A program made the position numbers and the translations under genes. From assembly GCF_905163445.1 (NCBI RefSeq), contig NC_053184.1, forward strand, positions 17,360,001 to 17,424,000: a stretch of DNA of 64,000 nucleotides. Direction: 5' to 3'. The notes beneath the pieces were generated by a model. The model made no database searches. It saw nothing but the letters and a program-made list of their open reading frames with translations, and was not told where the DNA came from. Of this stretch, positions 1 through 9,110 are shown in pieces. This DNA is from Pararge aegeria. Taxonomy: Eukaryota; Arthropoda; Insecta; Lepidoptera; Nymphalidae. Position 1 is the first letter of the stretch. Every line of letters starts with the position of its first letter.

Positions 1-128
1 TGGATTAGTTTGTTTGGGAAAATAAATATGCTTTTTTTGATTTATTATTTTTACAGGGTGATTCCTTATCAAATATACTTATGCACACTTAAACATTATT
101 TCGTAATTCCGTTACATATTGTATATAT
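1..128 (+). mobile_element. MITE-Z, 3' part (cut by window edge)
   Basis: The window opens inside a copy of MITE-Z. The stretch with AATAAATATGCTTT and GGTGATTCCTTAT runs to a terminal TTACATATTGTATATA. The same order of motifs appears in the copies at 4935-5311 and, inverted, at 48180-48556. Only the last third of the element is inside the window. A decayed SINE-A follows almost directly. Confidence 0.6.
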
Positions 129-261
129 TTTCATAGATTAACACCTACACATTGAAAAACATTCATGTTCATCACTCAAATATTTCCCAGTTGTGGGAAT
201 GGAACCCACAGCTATGGAATCCGAAAGCAGCGTCGCTGCCCACTACGCCAATAGGCCGTCA
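110..261 (-). mobile_element. SINE-A, decayed and tail-truncated
   Basis: On the minus strand this reads as a tRNA-like head (box A near 244-258, B box near 198-209) followed by the body motif ending around ACACCTACACATTG. The conserved tail with CTACGCTTACTTTGG is missing. Several substitutions in the B box (GGTTCCATTCC) suggest an old copy. The left limit overlaps the MITE-Z end and is approximate. Confidence 0.7.
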
Positions 262-454
262 AACCATGGAATCAAGAGATCTGAATTATACGAGGGGAGG
301 CCTGAGCATTCAATCTTAACAGAATAACCTAAAAACGTTCCTTGAGTAGGGAGGAAATCCTCATCTAACCTAACAATTTATGGTCCGATCTGCGAATTGG
401 CTTATCCGTAGAATCGGATCGGTTTATTTGAAAAGGAAATTGCAAGACTTAGCC

Positions 455-726
455 GATGTGCTAAATTGCACCCTACAGGTTCTCCAACTTTTCGCGGAGT
501 ATAGCAAATTAAGCTTAATTTTCATATTGGATAGAAGCAGGCCTTTGCGAAAATCCATGATATATTATGAAATTTAAACTTAATTTGCTATATTCCGCGA
601 AAAGCAGGAGAATCTGAATGGTGTAATTTATAATTTCTTCAATCCACATACTCCACACCAAACAGATCTTCGGCAATGTACCCTCTACGCACGTTTCGCT
701 CCGAAACCGGAGCATTCTCAGGACAT
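455..726. repeat. FB-R inverted dimer (foldback)
   Basis: Two arms, about 463-526 and 567-632, are imperfect reverse complements around AGCAAATTAAGCTTAATTTTC and TTCGCGGAGTA, separated by a spacer of about 40 nt. The right side continues through a segment containing CTCCACACCAAACAG and CTCCGAAACCGGAGC. Single-arm relatives lie at 38645-38765 and 42100-42195. The class is unknown. The two ORFs here (380-577 plus, 515-715 minus) simply mirror the arms. Confidence 0.75.
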
Positions 727-1111
727 CTTGGCTTTACAACGAATATTTGTTTAATACTAGATTCTCCTCTCATAATACTTAACTTTCAGTGTGATGATGT
801 TGTTTTTCCATAATGCATAGCTACTGCTCACAAGTGCAGTCGTTGAAAGCTCGTTAGTTTGCACAACTCGCAAGCTCGCAAGCCGGTCAATGAGCGTTTA
901 TTACCCTACTGACCGATCTCGGCCGTCGAAGCGTATTGCGAAGTCGATAATAATTAGGTAATGTTGTCATTGCAAATCACGGACCCAGCGGCGGCACTTT
1001 CGAATACTTAGAATGTTTGATGCCGTCAGTAATCCCAACGTTTTTTTCTGACCCATAAAAAAATGACAGGTTTGTGTAAATTATGTATTGCATATCCGCT
1101 GGTCGTGTGTT

Positions 1112-1358
1112 TATATCATCATCACATCAACCCATTAATAAGAAGGGCCGTACGTTAAGATTGGTGGACTCTACACACCTTTGAGAACATTATGTAGGAC
1201 TCTCAAACGTGCAGGTTTGATGTTTTCCTTCACCGTTAAAGCAAGTGATATTTTAATAAATAAATACGCACAGAACTTAAGTTAGAGATGCGTGCTGGGA
1301 TTCGAACTCGGGCCCCCGAAAGTAAAGTCAAGCTCCTACCCAATGCGCTGTCACCGCT
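1112..1358 (-). mobile_element. SINE-B, near full length
   Basis: Read on the minus strand, a tRNA-like head starts at 1358 with AGCGGTGACAGCGCATTGGG. A B-box-like GAGTTCGAATCCC follows, then the body CACTTGCTTTAACGG and a tail ending ATGATGATATAA. Part of the tail (the GGCCCACTACAGGGCACGGG portion) is deleted. Identification rests on internal comparison with the copies at 24861-25116 and 60808-61056. Confidence 0.8.
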
Positions 1359-1453
1359 TTCAAATTTTTTTGTTCACATACTTCTAGTGAATTCATGCGA
1401 ACCTAGTCCGTAACAGCCATTTATATCAAATTTTTAAGTTTAAAAAGAGTCAC

Positions 1454-1780
1454 TCAGCGGGCGATGGAAAAAGCTATGCTTGGTGTACTCGGAGAAAAAA
1501 GGAGATCTGGAGAAGGAACAGAGTTGAGCTATGTAGCGAAGTTGAAATATCAATTGGCGGGGCACTAAGCTTGGAGAACCGATTGATGTTGGGGTCCCAA
1601 CGTGCTGGAATGGCAACCCGCACTGGAAAGCGTAGTGTTGGCAGACCGTTTTATGTCGTGTCGCTTGTGCCCAGCAGGAAATCGCTGCTGGGCATAAGTG
1701 GCACAAGACCGAATGAGTAGAAATCACTACATAATATCTATGTCCAGCCGTGGAGGTCCTGTGGTTGAGATGATATTGAT
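1454..1780 (+). mobile_element. RTE-a LINE, decayed ORF C-terminus and 3' end
   Basis: The plus strand gives broken reading frames with MEKAMLGV, VAKLKYQLAGH and WGPNVLEWQPA. These are the order and wording of the C-terminal region of lepidopteran endonuclease-reverse transcriptases that I associate with the RTE clade (from memory). The 3' end has TATGTCCAGCCGTGGAGGTC and a TGATATTGAT tail. In-frame stops make it non-functional. The catalytic domain is absent. Confidence 0.7.
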
Positions 1781-1960
1781 TAAGGACAAATATTTATCAT
1801 TTCTACCGCACTTTTAAAGGTCTCACAGCGCAAAGTCTTCGTTCGGGGCGATCCTCAAGTTCTTTGAGTGCAACTGGTAGAAATCTTTTGAAGATAATGA
1901 CGTTGTTGAAAAGTTCGCTTAGTCTAATTTTCTTTTCACTTTCTTTGAGGAAACCCCATT

Positions 1961-2121
1961 TATTCAAGTTCAAAAATATTTTATTCATGTAGACCTTATT
2001 ACAGGCACTTATGAAGCGTTCGTACATTAAACATGTTACACTAATGTTAGTGATGGCGATAACTGCATTCGTTAACTTAAAACTAAAGCTAGGAGGGTTC
2101 ACAACAGACTTAGCCAGGTTT
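1961..2121 (-). mobile_element. TAIL-2 LINE-like 3' end
   Basis: The minus strand reads AACCCTCCTAGCTTTAG, then TTCATAAGTGCCTGTAATAAGG, CTACATGAATAAA and a tail ATTTTTGAACTTGAAT. The same sequence occurs at 5521-5686, 17085-17175, 30772-30918 and 47505-47665. The repetitive TTGAA tail is typical of non-LTR elements with microsatellite 3' ends. No coding sequence is left. The 99-codon minus ORF (1803-2102) starts inside it and runs into unrelated DNA. Confidence 0.65.
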
Positions 2122-2129
2122 TTTATTCT

Positions 2130-2166
2130 AAGATGAGACCCGTGCCCTATAGTAGGTTGGTTGATT
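2130..2166 (+). mobile_element. SINE-B 3'-end fragment
   Basis: GAGACCCGTGCCCTATAGTAGG followed by TTGGTTGAT matches the 3' terminus of SINE-B. It lies directly between TAIL-2 and the Helitron. Confidence 0.6.
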
Positions 2167-2171
2167 ATAAA

Positions 2172-2562
2172 TCTATATATATAAAAGAGAAAATGTGTGG
2201 ATATGTTTCGTATAGGCTCCGAAACGGCTGGACCGATTTAAATGAAACTTTCAGGGAATCTCCGGATTGACCTGGCGAGTAATCCTGTAAAGTTTGGTGA
2301 CGATCGGAGCACTCCTATTTTGAACTGTCAAACTGTCAAATACAGCTTTTATTTACTATGATGATATTCTATTGTTGGGTGTACCATGGGTGTAGATAAT
2401 GATCTTCACCCGCTCAAGAAGAGAATAAAAGAGAATGTATACGGAGAGAAATAAATTATTTAATTTATTATGAGACTTAAATTAAAAATTTAATGATGTA
2501 AGTTTATTGTTTGAATAAAATAAAGCAAAATCTAGCCCGGCGAAGCGGGCTGGGTACGCTAG
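2172..2562 (+). mobile_element. Non-autonomous Helitron, apparently complete (391 bp)
   Basis: The element starts TCTATATATATAAAAGAG after a host A and ends CTAG before a host T, as expected for Helitron insertion between A and T. A 6-bp hairpin (AGCCCG 2534-2539, CGGGCT 2546-2551) sits 7 nt before the terminal CTAG. There are no terminal inverted repeats and no target duplication. It encodes no Rep/helicase, so it would depend on an autonomous partner elsewhere. Both termini are read directly from the sequence; the class comes from established Helitron hallmarks. Confidence 0.82.
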
Positions 2563-3009
2563 TATGATTATAAAATGATAATTGGATAAAAGTAATTAAT
2601 CAACTTCAATCTACACTTAAAGAACAAATCGGTATCTCAGGTCAAGCAATGTTAAATCGTCTTAACTATGCAATAATTGACTCGCGGACGTTGATTCATG
2701 GATTACAATAATTTATTAGTGTTTGCGTCTGGTTTTGATGTTCCCTGCTAAGTCTAAATTAATGAACGAGGCGATTTTCATAATTTGTTGCCAGACTCTA
2801 ATCTATTTATAGGTCCCGTCACGTTCATCAAATCATTTCTTTATTAATGATTCCGGCTTAGGCGTATTACGCTATATTTAATGATGTGATACTCATAATT
2901 TACGTTCATCTATACTTATAATAAAACTGTAACTGGAACTGTACATTTATTATATTTTGAATATTTTGACCCGGGGATGCTTTATAATCGATACTGAGTC
3001 CAAAACAGA
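2563..3009. other. Unassigned AT-rich stretch
   Basis: No repeat family, ORF or structured motif was recognised between the Helitron and the next Helitron-like element. Confidence 0.5.
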
Positions 3010-3540
3010 TTCTTATTTACTTTTTGTCTGTCTGTCTGTCTGTCCGGGCATCACGTGATAATTACTGAACGGATTTAAATAAAATTTGGTATCGTGGTAG
3101 CTGCTGATATCCCGGGTCAACGTATAGGATACTTTTCTTACCGATAAACAATAAGTTTTCTCCGGGAAATAGGATGAAATTTTTTATCAATTTTACTTCA
3201 TATCTTCGTTAAATTTGCACTGATTTTAATAATTCTTTTTTTATTTGACACTGTATAATACCAAGCATGTATTGTCTAATTTCAATGAAGATTTGATGAA
3301 TATTGTCGGAGATCAAGGACATAATTCTTCACAGATAACTGCAAGTCGCAAGGCATATGGGACATCGATCGAATGCATTCGTACCATCCTGGAATAGCTC
3401 ATAGGCTTCTGTTTTTTCCGAAACTACCACATAGGCTACTTAATTGAATTTTTATTGAAATACTACATAAGCTAAGAGTGTTCCCGCGGGAATGAAAAAC
3501 CTTAATCCACGTGAGCGAAGTCGCGGGTATCAGCTGCTAG
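3010..3540 (+). mobile_element. Helitron-like element, 5' end unresolved
   Basis: A GTCT microsatellite (3026-3043) leads into ACTGAACGGATTTAAAT, a motif common near the 5' end of lepidopteran Helitron-like repeats. The 3' end reads GAGCGAAGTCGCGGG followed by CAGCTG and CTAG at 3537-3540, then T. The hairpin before CTAG is degenerate. The 5' TC is not certain. No coding capacity. Confidence 0.6.
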
Positions 3541-4205
3541 TAAAATAAATAAATAATTCTTATATCTCTTATCTTTCAATAGCCCCTCAACCTTTAGGTT
3601 AAGCAATTTTGAAATTCAATACCAACCTATCGACTGACGACAATGAATAGCCTGTTTAGTGTTTAGGTATGCACTAGATATTTTGTCTAGTTTATTGTTA
3701 GGCATTATCTTTAGGGATACATTTTGAACTGGATTCCGTTTGTCTCTGTTTTATTTTGCATTAATTTCCAGATTCGTTCTTATCAACGCGAAAGTCTTTA
3801 CAATGTAAAACATACTTAACTCCATGGTGTTAGAGTTTAATTTTATAAGAATTGGTCTAGTTTTGCAATACAAGTTTGGCTACTTAGCACTGAATCTGTT
3901 CGAATGGCGCCTTAATCTGTATTAAATTGATTTGTACGTTCTACATTGCGGCGCCGGTTAGCCATCAGCACGCGATATGATTAAGCGGGCCGGTATTATG
4001 CATGGATTATTGTCATTTCGCCCACTGCCTCATAATTCAGAGATACTTTATGGCACTTCAGCAAGCGCCCCTGAGGTTTTGAATGGAATGAAATGTCATT
4101 ATGAATTCTAGACCATGTTGTATTTCCAATTAAAACAAATTGGACTCTCACTCAAGTGACTTCATAAGAACGTTATTAAAATACGCAAAATTATGGATAG
4201 AAGGC
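3541..4205. other. Unassigned stretch
   Basis: Nothing recognised. A GC-richer patch (about 3948-3998, containing GCGGCGCCGG and GCGGGCCGG) stands out from AT-rich surroundings but has no ORF of note. Confidence 0.45.
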
Positions 4206-4262
4206 GTTCATCAGGTTTATCCACTACGGGGCACGTGTCTCCTCCCACAATCAGGAGGGTTT
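4206..4262 (-). mobile_element. SINE-B 3'-end fragment
   Basis: CACTACGGGGCACGTGTCTCC is the complement of the SINE-B 3' terminus, with no head attached. Confidence 0.6.
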
Positions 4263-4584
4263 AGGGTTTAGAAGGCGTAACTTTTCTGAATTCCATGATA
4301 TACAATATACTTTAAGCTCATTTTACTAAGAGCGTGCAAGGCAAATCTGCACCGTGTAATTGATATTTTCTACCCTCTTAACGAAGCCATTACGTTACTC
4401 GCTGTTTCCTCTTTTTTCTTAGTTTGTAGATGAGAGACATGTTAATATTATTTTCTCGTTTACAGTTCCTTTTCTTTTCATTCTATCATGACATATTGTT
4501 TTCATCTATAGTTGTTTATTTTGAAATTTTATTTTATAATTTATTGTCCTAAGCTGTGTTTTAAAAAAACGCAACTCTGGTTTC
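4263..4584. other. Unassigned AT-rich stretch
   Basis: No repeat or coding signal seen. Confidence 0.45.
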
Positions 4585-4760
4585 GTGCATTAGGAAGATC
4601 CTGAAGAACCATCTTCCATAAACAGAGGAACACTTCGCAGGGCACATGTGGAACACCTCAGTCGTAGAAGCCTCATGTGCTTGAAATTGCACCGACACGC
4701 CTCCAGATTGGAACACAAATGTCACAGTAAAGCAGTATTGAAACTACGAACAAACGTGCG
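4585..4760. repeat. DISP-P dispersed repeat fragment
   Basis: Motifs GCCTCATGTGCTTG, TTGCACCGACACGCC and GGAACACAA match the order in the better-preserved copy at 62440-62785 (ATCATGTATCTGTAATTACACCG and GGAATACAGC). The 80-codon plus ORF at 4648-4890 covers this repeat and has no recognisable protein similarity. Confidence 0.5.
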
Positions 4761-4934
4761 AAACAGCACTCTCATACAGATGCTTTATAAGGCCCCAAGG
4801 CTATTATCGAAGTATTTTAGTTGGGGTTACCGTATCGAGACGGGCGGTCTCTTGCGTTACTGTAGTGTAGGCAGGTCGCATGGAGTCTAGGTAGGTAATA
4901 ATTTTATCAATCGGGTCTAGTTTCCTTACTGCTT

Positions 4935-5311
4935 TATACAACGTGTAAAAGAAAACCGAAATAATACTTCACAGGCTTTAAAGGTACATTATATACTGTC
5001 TCTAAGCCTTAACTGTGAAACCGAAAATCTAATAGTTTTTGTGTAAACCACTGCCATAGTATTCATTAAAAGAAATGCGATACAGCCGCAACATTATATG
5101 CAAAATTAAAATCATGTGACTCCTTTCCCTTTATTAGGAACTCGTCGCGAAGCGTAGGTACTATGCGCGTTTTGGTCTTTTATCTTGAATATGGTTGTTA
5201 TAAGTAGAGATTTAAAATGTTATGAATTCGTTTGTATGGAATAATAAATATGCTCCTTTACTGTGATTCCTTATGAAATATCCTTATGCATCCTTCAATA
5301 TATATTTTTTT
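4935..5311 (+). mobile_element. MITE-Z, near full length
   Basis: It begins TATACAACGTGTAAAAGAAAA with CCGAAATAAT just after, and ends with GGTGATTCCTTATG-type sequence, CATCCTTCAATATATA. In the inverted copy at 48180-48556 the ends are reverse complements of each other (ACAACGTGTAA / TTACACGTTGT), so the family has terminal inverted repeats of roughly 30 bp. The right TIR of this copy has decayed where SINE-C begins. No ORF. The superfamily is unresolved because no clear target duplication is visible. Confidence 0.65.
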
Positions 5312-5474
5312 ATACCGCTACAAGTTAGCCCTTGTTTGTAATCTCACCTGGTGGTAAGTGATGATGCAGTCTAAGACGGTAGCGGGCTAACTTTTCAGAG
5401 ATTATGGTAGTCATACCCGTAATTGGTTTCCACGCGACATCACCACCGGAACACTAAATCGCTTAGCGGCACGT
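5306..5474 (-). mobile_element. SINE-C, head-less copy
   Basis: A short T-run, then the complement of the SINE-C 3' half: GCTACAAGTTAGCCC, GGTAAGTGATGATGCAGTCT and CGCTTAGCGGCACGTC. The tRNA-like head is missing. Compare the full copy at 34668-34992. Confidence 0.7.
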
Positions 5475-5520
5475 CATTGTAGATTTACTGTGGCGATGCT
5501 GCTTAGCGGCAGGAATTAGA

Positions 5521-5686
5521 CTCTTAGACCAGGGCGCGTTTGGAACCCTCGTAGCTTTACATTTAAGTTGGCGAACGAAGTCATCACCATCCCGTTACAA
5601 TTATGTAAACAAATATGTATGAACGCTTCATAAGTGCCTGTGATAGGCCTACATGAATAAAGTAATTTTGAATTTGAATTTGAATA
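5521..5686 (+). mobile_element. TAIL-2 LINE-like 3' end
   Basis: One of the best TAIL-2 copies: GCGTTTGGAACCCTCGTAGC, then CATAAGTGCCTGTGATAGGC, ATGAATAAAGTAATTTT and a clean (GAATTT)n tail at about 5669-5686. The short ORFs on both strands over 5649-5852 are by-products. Confidence 0.7.
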
Positions 5687-6189
5687 GCCATTTTTTTACT
5701 TCTCCCTTTCCCGGACAAGCTCTGGCACAAAAAGCTCCACTACAACTGGTCATTGCACATAATATAAAATGCAATTTAATATTCATTGTAAATTCCCTAG
5801 TTTTAACTTCCGAGTTATCCAACAATCTGTCTGTTCTGTGAAAGTCGCGCAATTCCGCATTAGTTAATCAGATGCTAAACTTATATTGGAGCTAATTGTT
5901 TCAGATCGCCGGCTCAAACAGATAAGTCGCTAAGTTGTTACCCCGTGCCTTTCCCCTGCCTTTCTCTTCGCAACAATGGCGTATGGTAATGCAACATTAG
6001 CATAATATACTTACGCACTTCAGCGATCCGGTTCGATAAACTATCAGATCGTGGAGTGATCGATATGCCTAAACGGCCGTGTACATAGCCTCTCTTGTAC
6101 CACAGAGTACCTTAAGCTGTGGTACAAGAGCACACAAAGCACTAGCTAGCCCCTTGGCTAGTGTCCGTTTTCACTAACAACGAACAAGG
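5687..6189. other. Unassigned stretch with two small hairpins
   Basis: No family recognised. Hairpins occur at 6092-6130 (listed separately) and 6138-6161 (CACTAGC ... GCTAGTG). Confidence 0.45.
6092..6130. repeat. Perfect 13-bp inverted repeat
   Basis: CTCTTGTACCACA (6092-6104) and TGTGGTACAAGAG (6118-6130) are exact reverse complements with a 13-nt loop. Nothing nearby suggests a transcription terminator, so I treat it as a foldback remnant. Confidence 0.8.
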
Positions 6190-6370
6190 CAATGAATGAA
6201 TGAATGAATAAATGAATGAATGAATGAAAGAATGAAAGAATGAATGAATGAATGAATACACTTTTATTGTACACCACAGAGAAAATTTACAGCGATACAA
6301 ATACAACAGCACAATATTTAGAACGTACAATTTGGCGGCAAGGCAATGCAAGTAGATTCTTCTTCTTTCA
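6190..6370 (-). mobile_element. JOCK LINE 3' end with expanded AATG tail
   Basis: The left side is an interrupted AATG microsatellite (6190-6256), the 3' tail of a minus-strand LINE end. TACACTTTTATTGTACACCAC and AATTTGGCGGC follow; they are the complement of GTGTACAATAAAAGTGTA and GCCGCCAAATT in the plus-strand copies at 54850-55300 and 59045-59315. AATAAA in this motif would serve as the polyadenylation signal. Confidence 0.75.
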
Positions 6371-6774
6371 CCAATCGATTTTTACTAGGTAACTCATATA
6401 AACAAACTTGTCAATAATTCGCGCCACAAGGTGTGCTATTTTGTACCTCTATTATCATATTCTTAATTTCTTTGTATAAGGTCATTAAAAAAAACTGAAT
6501 TTATATCATTTTGCATCTGTCAAGTGTCACTTTACGAGTTCCGCACCGATACGCACCGCCGAATCGGTGTCGAATAACTTCAGATGGTGCCTAACGTCGT
6601 AAGACAACCTCTAGGAGTTGGTGAAACGTTTTTGTTCTCCATGCAGCACCGCAATCATTAGGCATCCGTTTTAAGCGTTTCCCAGGTTAAGTGAGAACGG
6701 GTATTAGGGCAATACAGAATGGCGTAGCCTAGCCGTCTCGACAGAGCTATCTTGCGACAAAAGGAAGATCCTTA
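6371..6774. other. Unassigned stretch
   Basis: No family recognised. A short imperfect inverted repeat (CCGATACGCACCGCCGAATCGG, near 6544-6567) is the only structure seen. Confidence 0.4.
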
Positions 6775-7005
6775 GTGGCCTCAGGTGGTGGTGGAGGTGG
6801 TGAACACTGTGGTCTTTTTAATGGGAAGTCCCGGGTTTGAAACCCGGCTGAGGCGAGAGAAAGGTCCTTAAAAACTCAGTGGTACTGGTATGCGCAACTC
6901 TGGGCTTGTGTACAGATTTTTTGGCGAAAATCTTTATCCGCGAGTCTAGCCCAGTACCTCGTTATACATAGTTGAAACTGCTAACCATTAAACCAACGAG
7001 GCAGT
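6775..7005. mobile_element. SINE-like tRNA head motifs (SINE-E)
   Basis: Two tRNA-like signatures are present. GTCCCGGGTTTGAAACCCGG near 6829 resembles a B box. The complement of TGCCTCGTTGGTTTAATGGTTAG near 6980-7004 resembles a box A head and recurs at 42819-42845 and 59385-59421. A genuine tRNA gene is unlikely because no cloverleaf could be assembled by eye. Boundaries are approximate. Confidence 0.4.
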
Positions 7006-7221
7006 TAAATGGAAATGTCTGTTTGTTTATGATAGCAAAAACATTTTAACATTTCAAAGCTTGCGGCGGGGGCCTACTTTAGTGTAAGAGCAATAAGGTG
7101 AAAGTGGTTACGGGGCCGATGATACAACTAGCGTAATAGGTCATCGAGATTATGCCCTAAGTGTAGCCTAGATGCGAGACCTGCCTAAATTACTGCCTAG
7201 AAATCTCCTTTAGGGAACTGT

Positions 7222-7435
7222 TATACAGCCAGTTGACGCAGTGGGCAGCGTCCCTGCTTTCTAAGTCCAAGGCCGTTGTTTTGATTCCAACAACTGGAAA
7301 ATGTTCGTGTTATGAACATAATTTTTTTTTTCAGTGTCTGGGTTTTTATCTTTATATTATAATTATTTATGTGTATTCGCCAGATATCGTAGCTGTTTTA
7401 GTACCCATAACACAAGCTACGCTTACTTTGGGCTA
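7222..7435 (+). mobile_element. SINE-A, tail joined to an inverted tail
   Basis: Head TTGACGCAGTGGGCAGC and body CAGTGTCTGGG, then the conserved tail CCATAACACAAGCTACGC. At GGGCTAG the copy stops and a reversed tail begins. The B box is damaged (TTTTGATTCCAAC). The internal T-run at 7322-7331 is extra relative to other copies. Confidence 0.85.
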
Positions 7436-7464
7436 GCCCCAAAGTAAGCGTAGCTTGTGTTATG
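7406..7464. repeat. Long near-perfect palindrome of two SINE-A tails
   Basis: CATAACACAAGC...CTTTGGG (7406-7432) is mirrored by CCCCAAAG...GCTTGTGTTATG (7437-7464), about 27 bp per arm, centred on CTAG. The right arm is a solitary inverted SINE-A tail with no body attached. Confidence 0.9.
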
Positions 7465-7595
7465 ACTGGAGATGAAGGTATATATTTATTTTAGCATTTA
7501 TTGTATGGTGTTTTCCTGGCAATAGATTAACACTATAATCCCGTTTGTCTGACGTGGTGATTATGATCAGACCCTCCTCTTGGAAGAGGCTTTTT

Positions 7596-7710
7596 GTCCA
7601 GCGTAGCTAGCACAGGCAGCAGACAAAATCACATCCCCCAACTAGGATAAAATTAATTTTGTAAGAGCAACAAGAAGTTTACCCCCGTTTATTACACATA
7701 TAAAATTTGG
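7596..7710. repeat. FB-G fragment
   Basis: GCTAGCACAGGCAGCAGAC, GGATAAAATTAATTTTG and AGAAGTTTACCCCCGTTTAT resemble segments of FB-G at 25240-25396 and 51155-51390, with internal deletions. Confidence 0.45.
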
Positions 7711-8798
7711 AGCTTTTTTTATGAAACATTATTATTTTCGAGAAGATTTACAGGAAACCTTATGGATATCGATTTAATTAGTGGTTCGAACCAAGATGAT
7801 CTTATTCTAGCTATACATCGAAGACTCACAAATTCATAAATAATTAACTTAATATCATTAATGTGATAGTGATTCTCAATCGAAACAGTTTATTTTAAAA
7901 ATAATTTTTTATTATTTTAATATGTTACTATCTACTTTTACCCTGTATATAGGTTTCTAAGCTGTGTCTTTTCAGTAATTACGATGCACAAAATGCCCGT
8001 TACATGTGGGTGTAATACTTATAATAATTACTTATACTATTTATGTGGTCTAATATTAAAAACTATATTAGGGTTTATCTAAAAGGCAATTATAATATTC
8101 TGTAACAAAAATTGGTCTTGTTGTCTGGTGATCCAAGAGCCAGCTCTTTAGCCCATCGGGTAAGTCTAGCGTTTCGAAGGGGCAATAAGTGGACAGTTAT
8201 ACGGTTTATATTTTTTGTGAATATTAATGTTAGTTTGTAATTATTAAAAAAAATTGACAAATCATTATATATATAGGCATTATACATATGTGTAGGTATA
8301 TACATTAACTTAATAATATTAAAAAAGCAGTAAAAAGAAAAGATCCTTAAACTACCTACTTTATGAAGATTATATGTAGATATAGTAATCACATAAAATC
8401 AGGTGTTATAATTGCTATCTATTTGTCATTAACAAAAGCTGGAATTGACCCTGAAATTTACTGAGTAGTCAGAGCACGTAGAAACTTAGCATAATATCCA
8501 GATGAAAATCGGAAGATATTAATCAATTTTATAATCCTCGATAAATACCAGTTTCAACAGTCCAATAGCGATTTAGCATTCAAAACTGGCTCAAAATAGT
8601 TTAACCGGCTGAATTATTGGCCAATAATAGCCCATTACAATAAAGCTAGCATACCAACATGTTATACTTAGGAAAATAATAATTATCAAACATATTTCAA
8701 CGCTTGTACTTTTGCATTAAATGCAATAATCACGTTATTAATGACATTGTAAATAGTCTTAAATAAAGTTTAACGATACACTAGCGACTTTTTGTTCG
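7711..8798. other. Unassigned, very AT-rich stretch
   Basis: About 1.1 kb with no recognised repeat or gene. The 100-codon minus ORF (8090-8392) is low-complexity and AT-driven, so I do not call it a gene. Confidence 0.5.
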
Positions 8799-8875
8799 GC
8801 GTCATTCGTGTCGCCTTCGCACACAATGGCCTCATACCGTGCCTGTAATTCTGTAATTACACCGGTACCCACGTC
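8799..8875. repeat. DISP-P fragment
   Basis: CCTCATACCGTGCCTGTAATT and TTACACCGGTACCC match the DISP-P core. Confidence 0.4.
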
Positions 8876-9041
8876 ACAAAAATCTTTATTACTTTATAAA
8901 AATTACTACTAATACTTTTTTTTTTTATATTAAGCTGCAGCACCAGAATTTGTTTTTTCGCCCTAGATTGTATTTTTGAGGAAACACATCAGATGGGAGA
9001 TAGTTCCATAATTTGCAAGTGCGTGGGAGGAATGATTCTAA

Positions 9042-9110
9042 GTGTGATATTTAACACAAATACTTATTTGTGTGTGTTAAATAAGTATTTGTGTGTGTGT
9101 AATATCACAC
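9042..9110. repeat. Foldback, about 28-bp arms
   Basis: GTGTGATATT plus ACACAAATACTTATTT (left, to 9069) is mirrored by AAATAAGTATTTGTGT plus AATATCACAC (right, from 9079). A GT-dinucleotide expansion lies in the right arm. Confidence 0.8.

Noticed and set aside
4648..4890. 80-codon plus ORF as a gene
   Set aside because: It is largely DISP-P repeat sequence, and the protein has no recognisable similarity.
6190..6256. CRISPR-like or satellite array of AATG repeats
   Set aside because: It is a 4-bp microsatellite at the 3' tail of a JOCK LINE end, with no spacers.
6829..6850. CCCGGGTTTGAAACCCGG as a regulatory palindrome
   Set aside because: It is best explained as a B-box-like tRNA relic in SINE-type sequence.
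8090..8392. 100-codon minus ORF as a membrane protein
   Set aside because: Its hydrophobic, Tyr/Asn/Ile-rich composition follows from AT-rich sequence, and there is no conserved motif.
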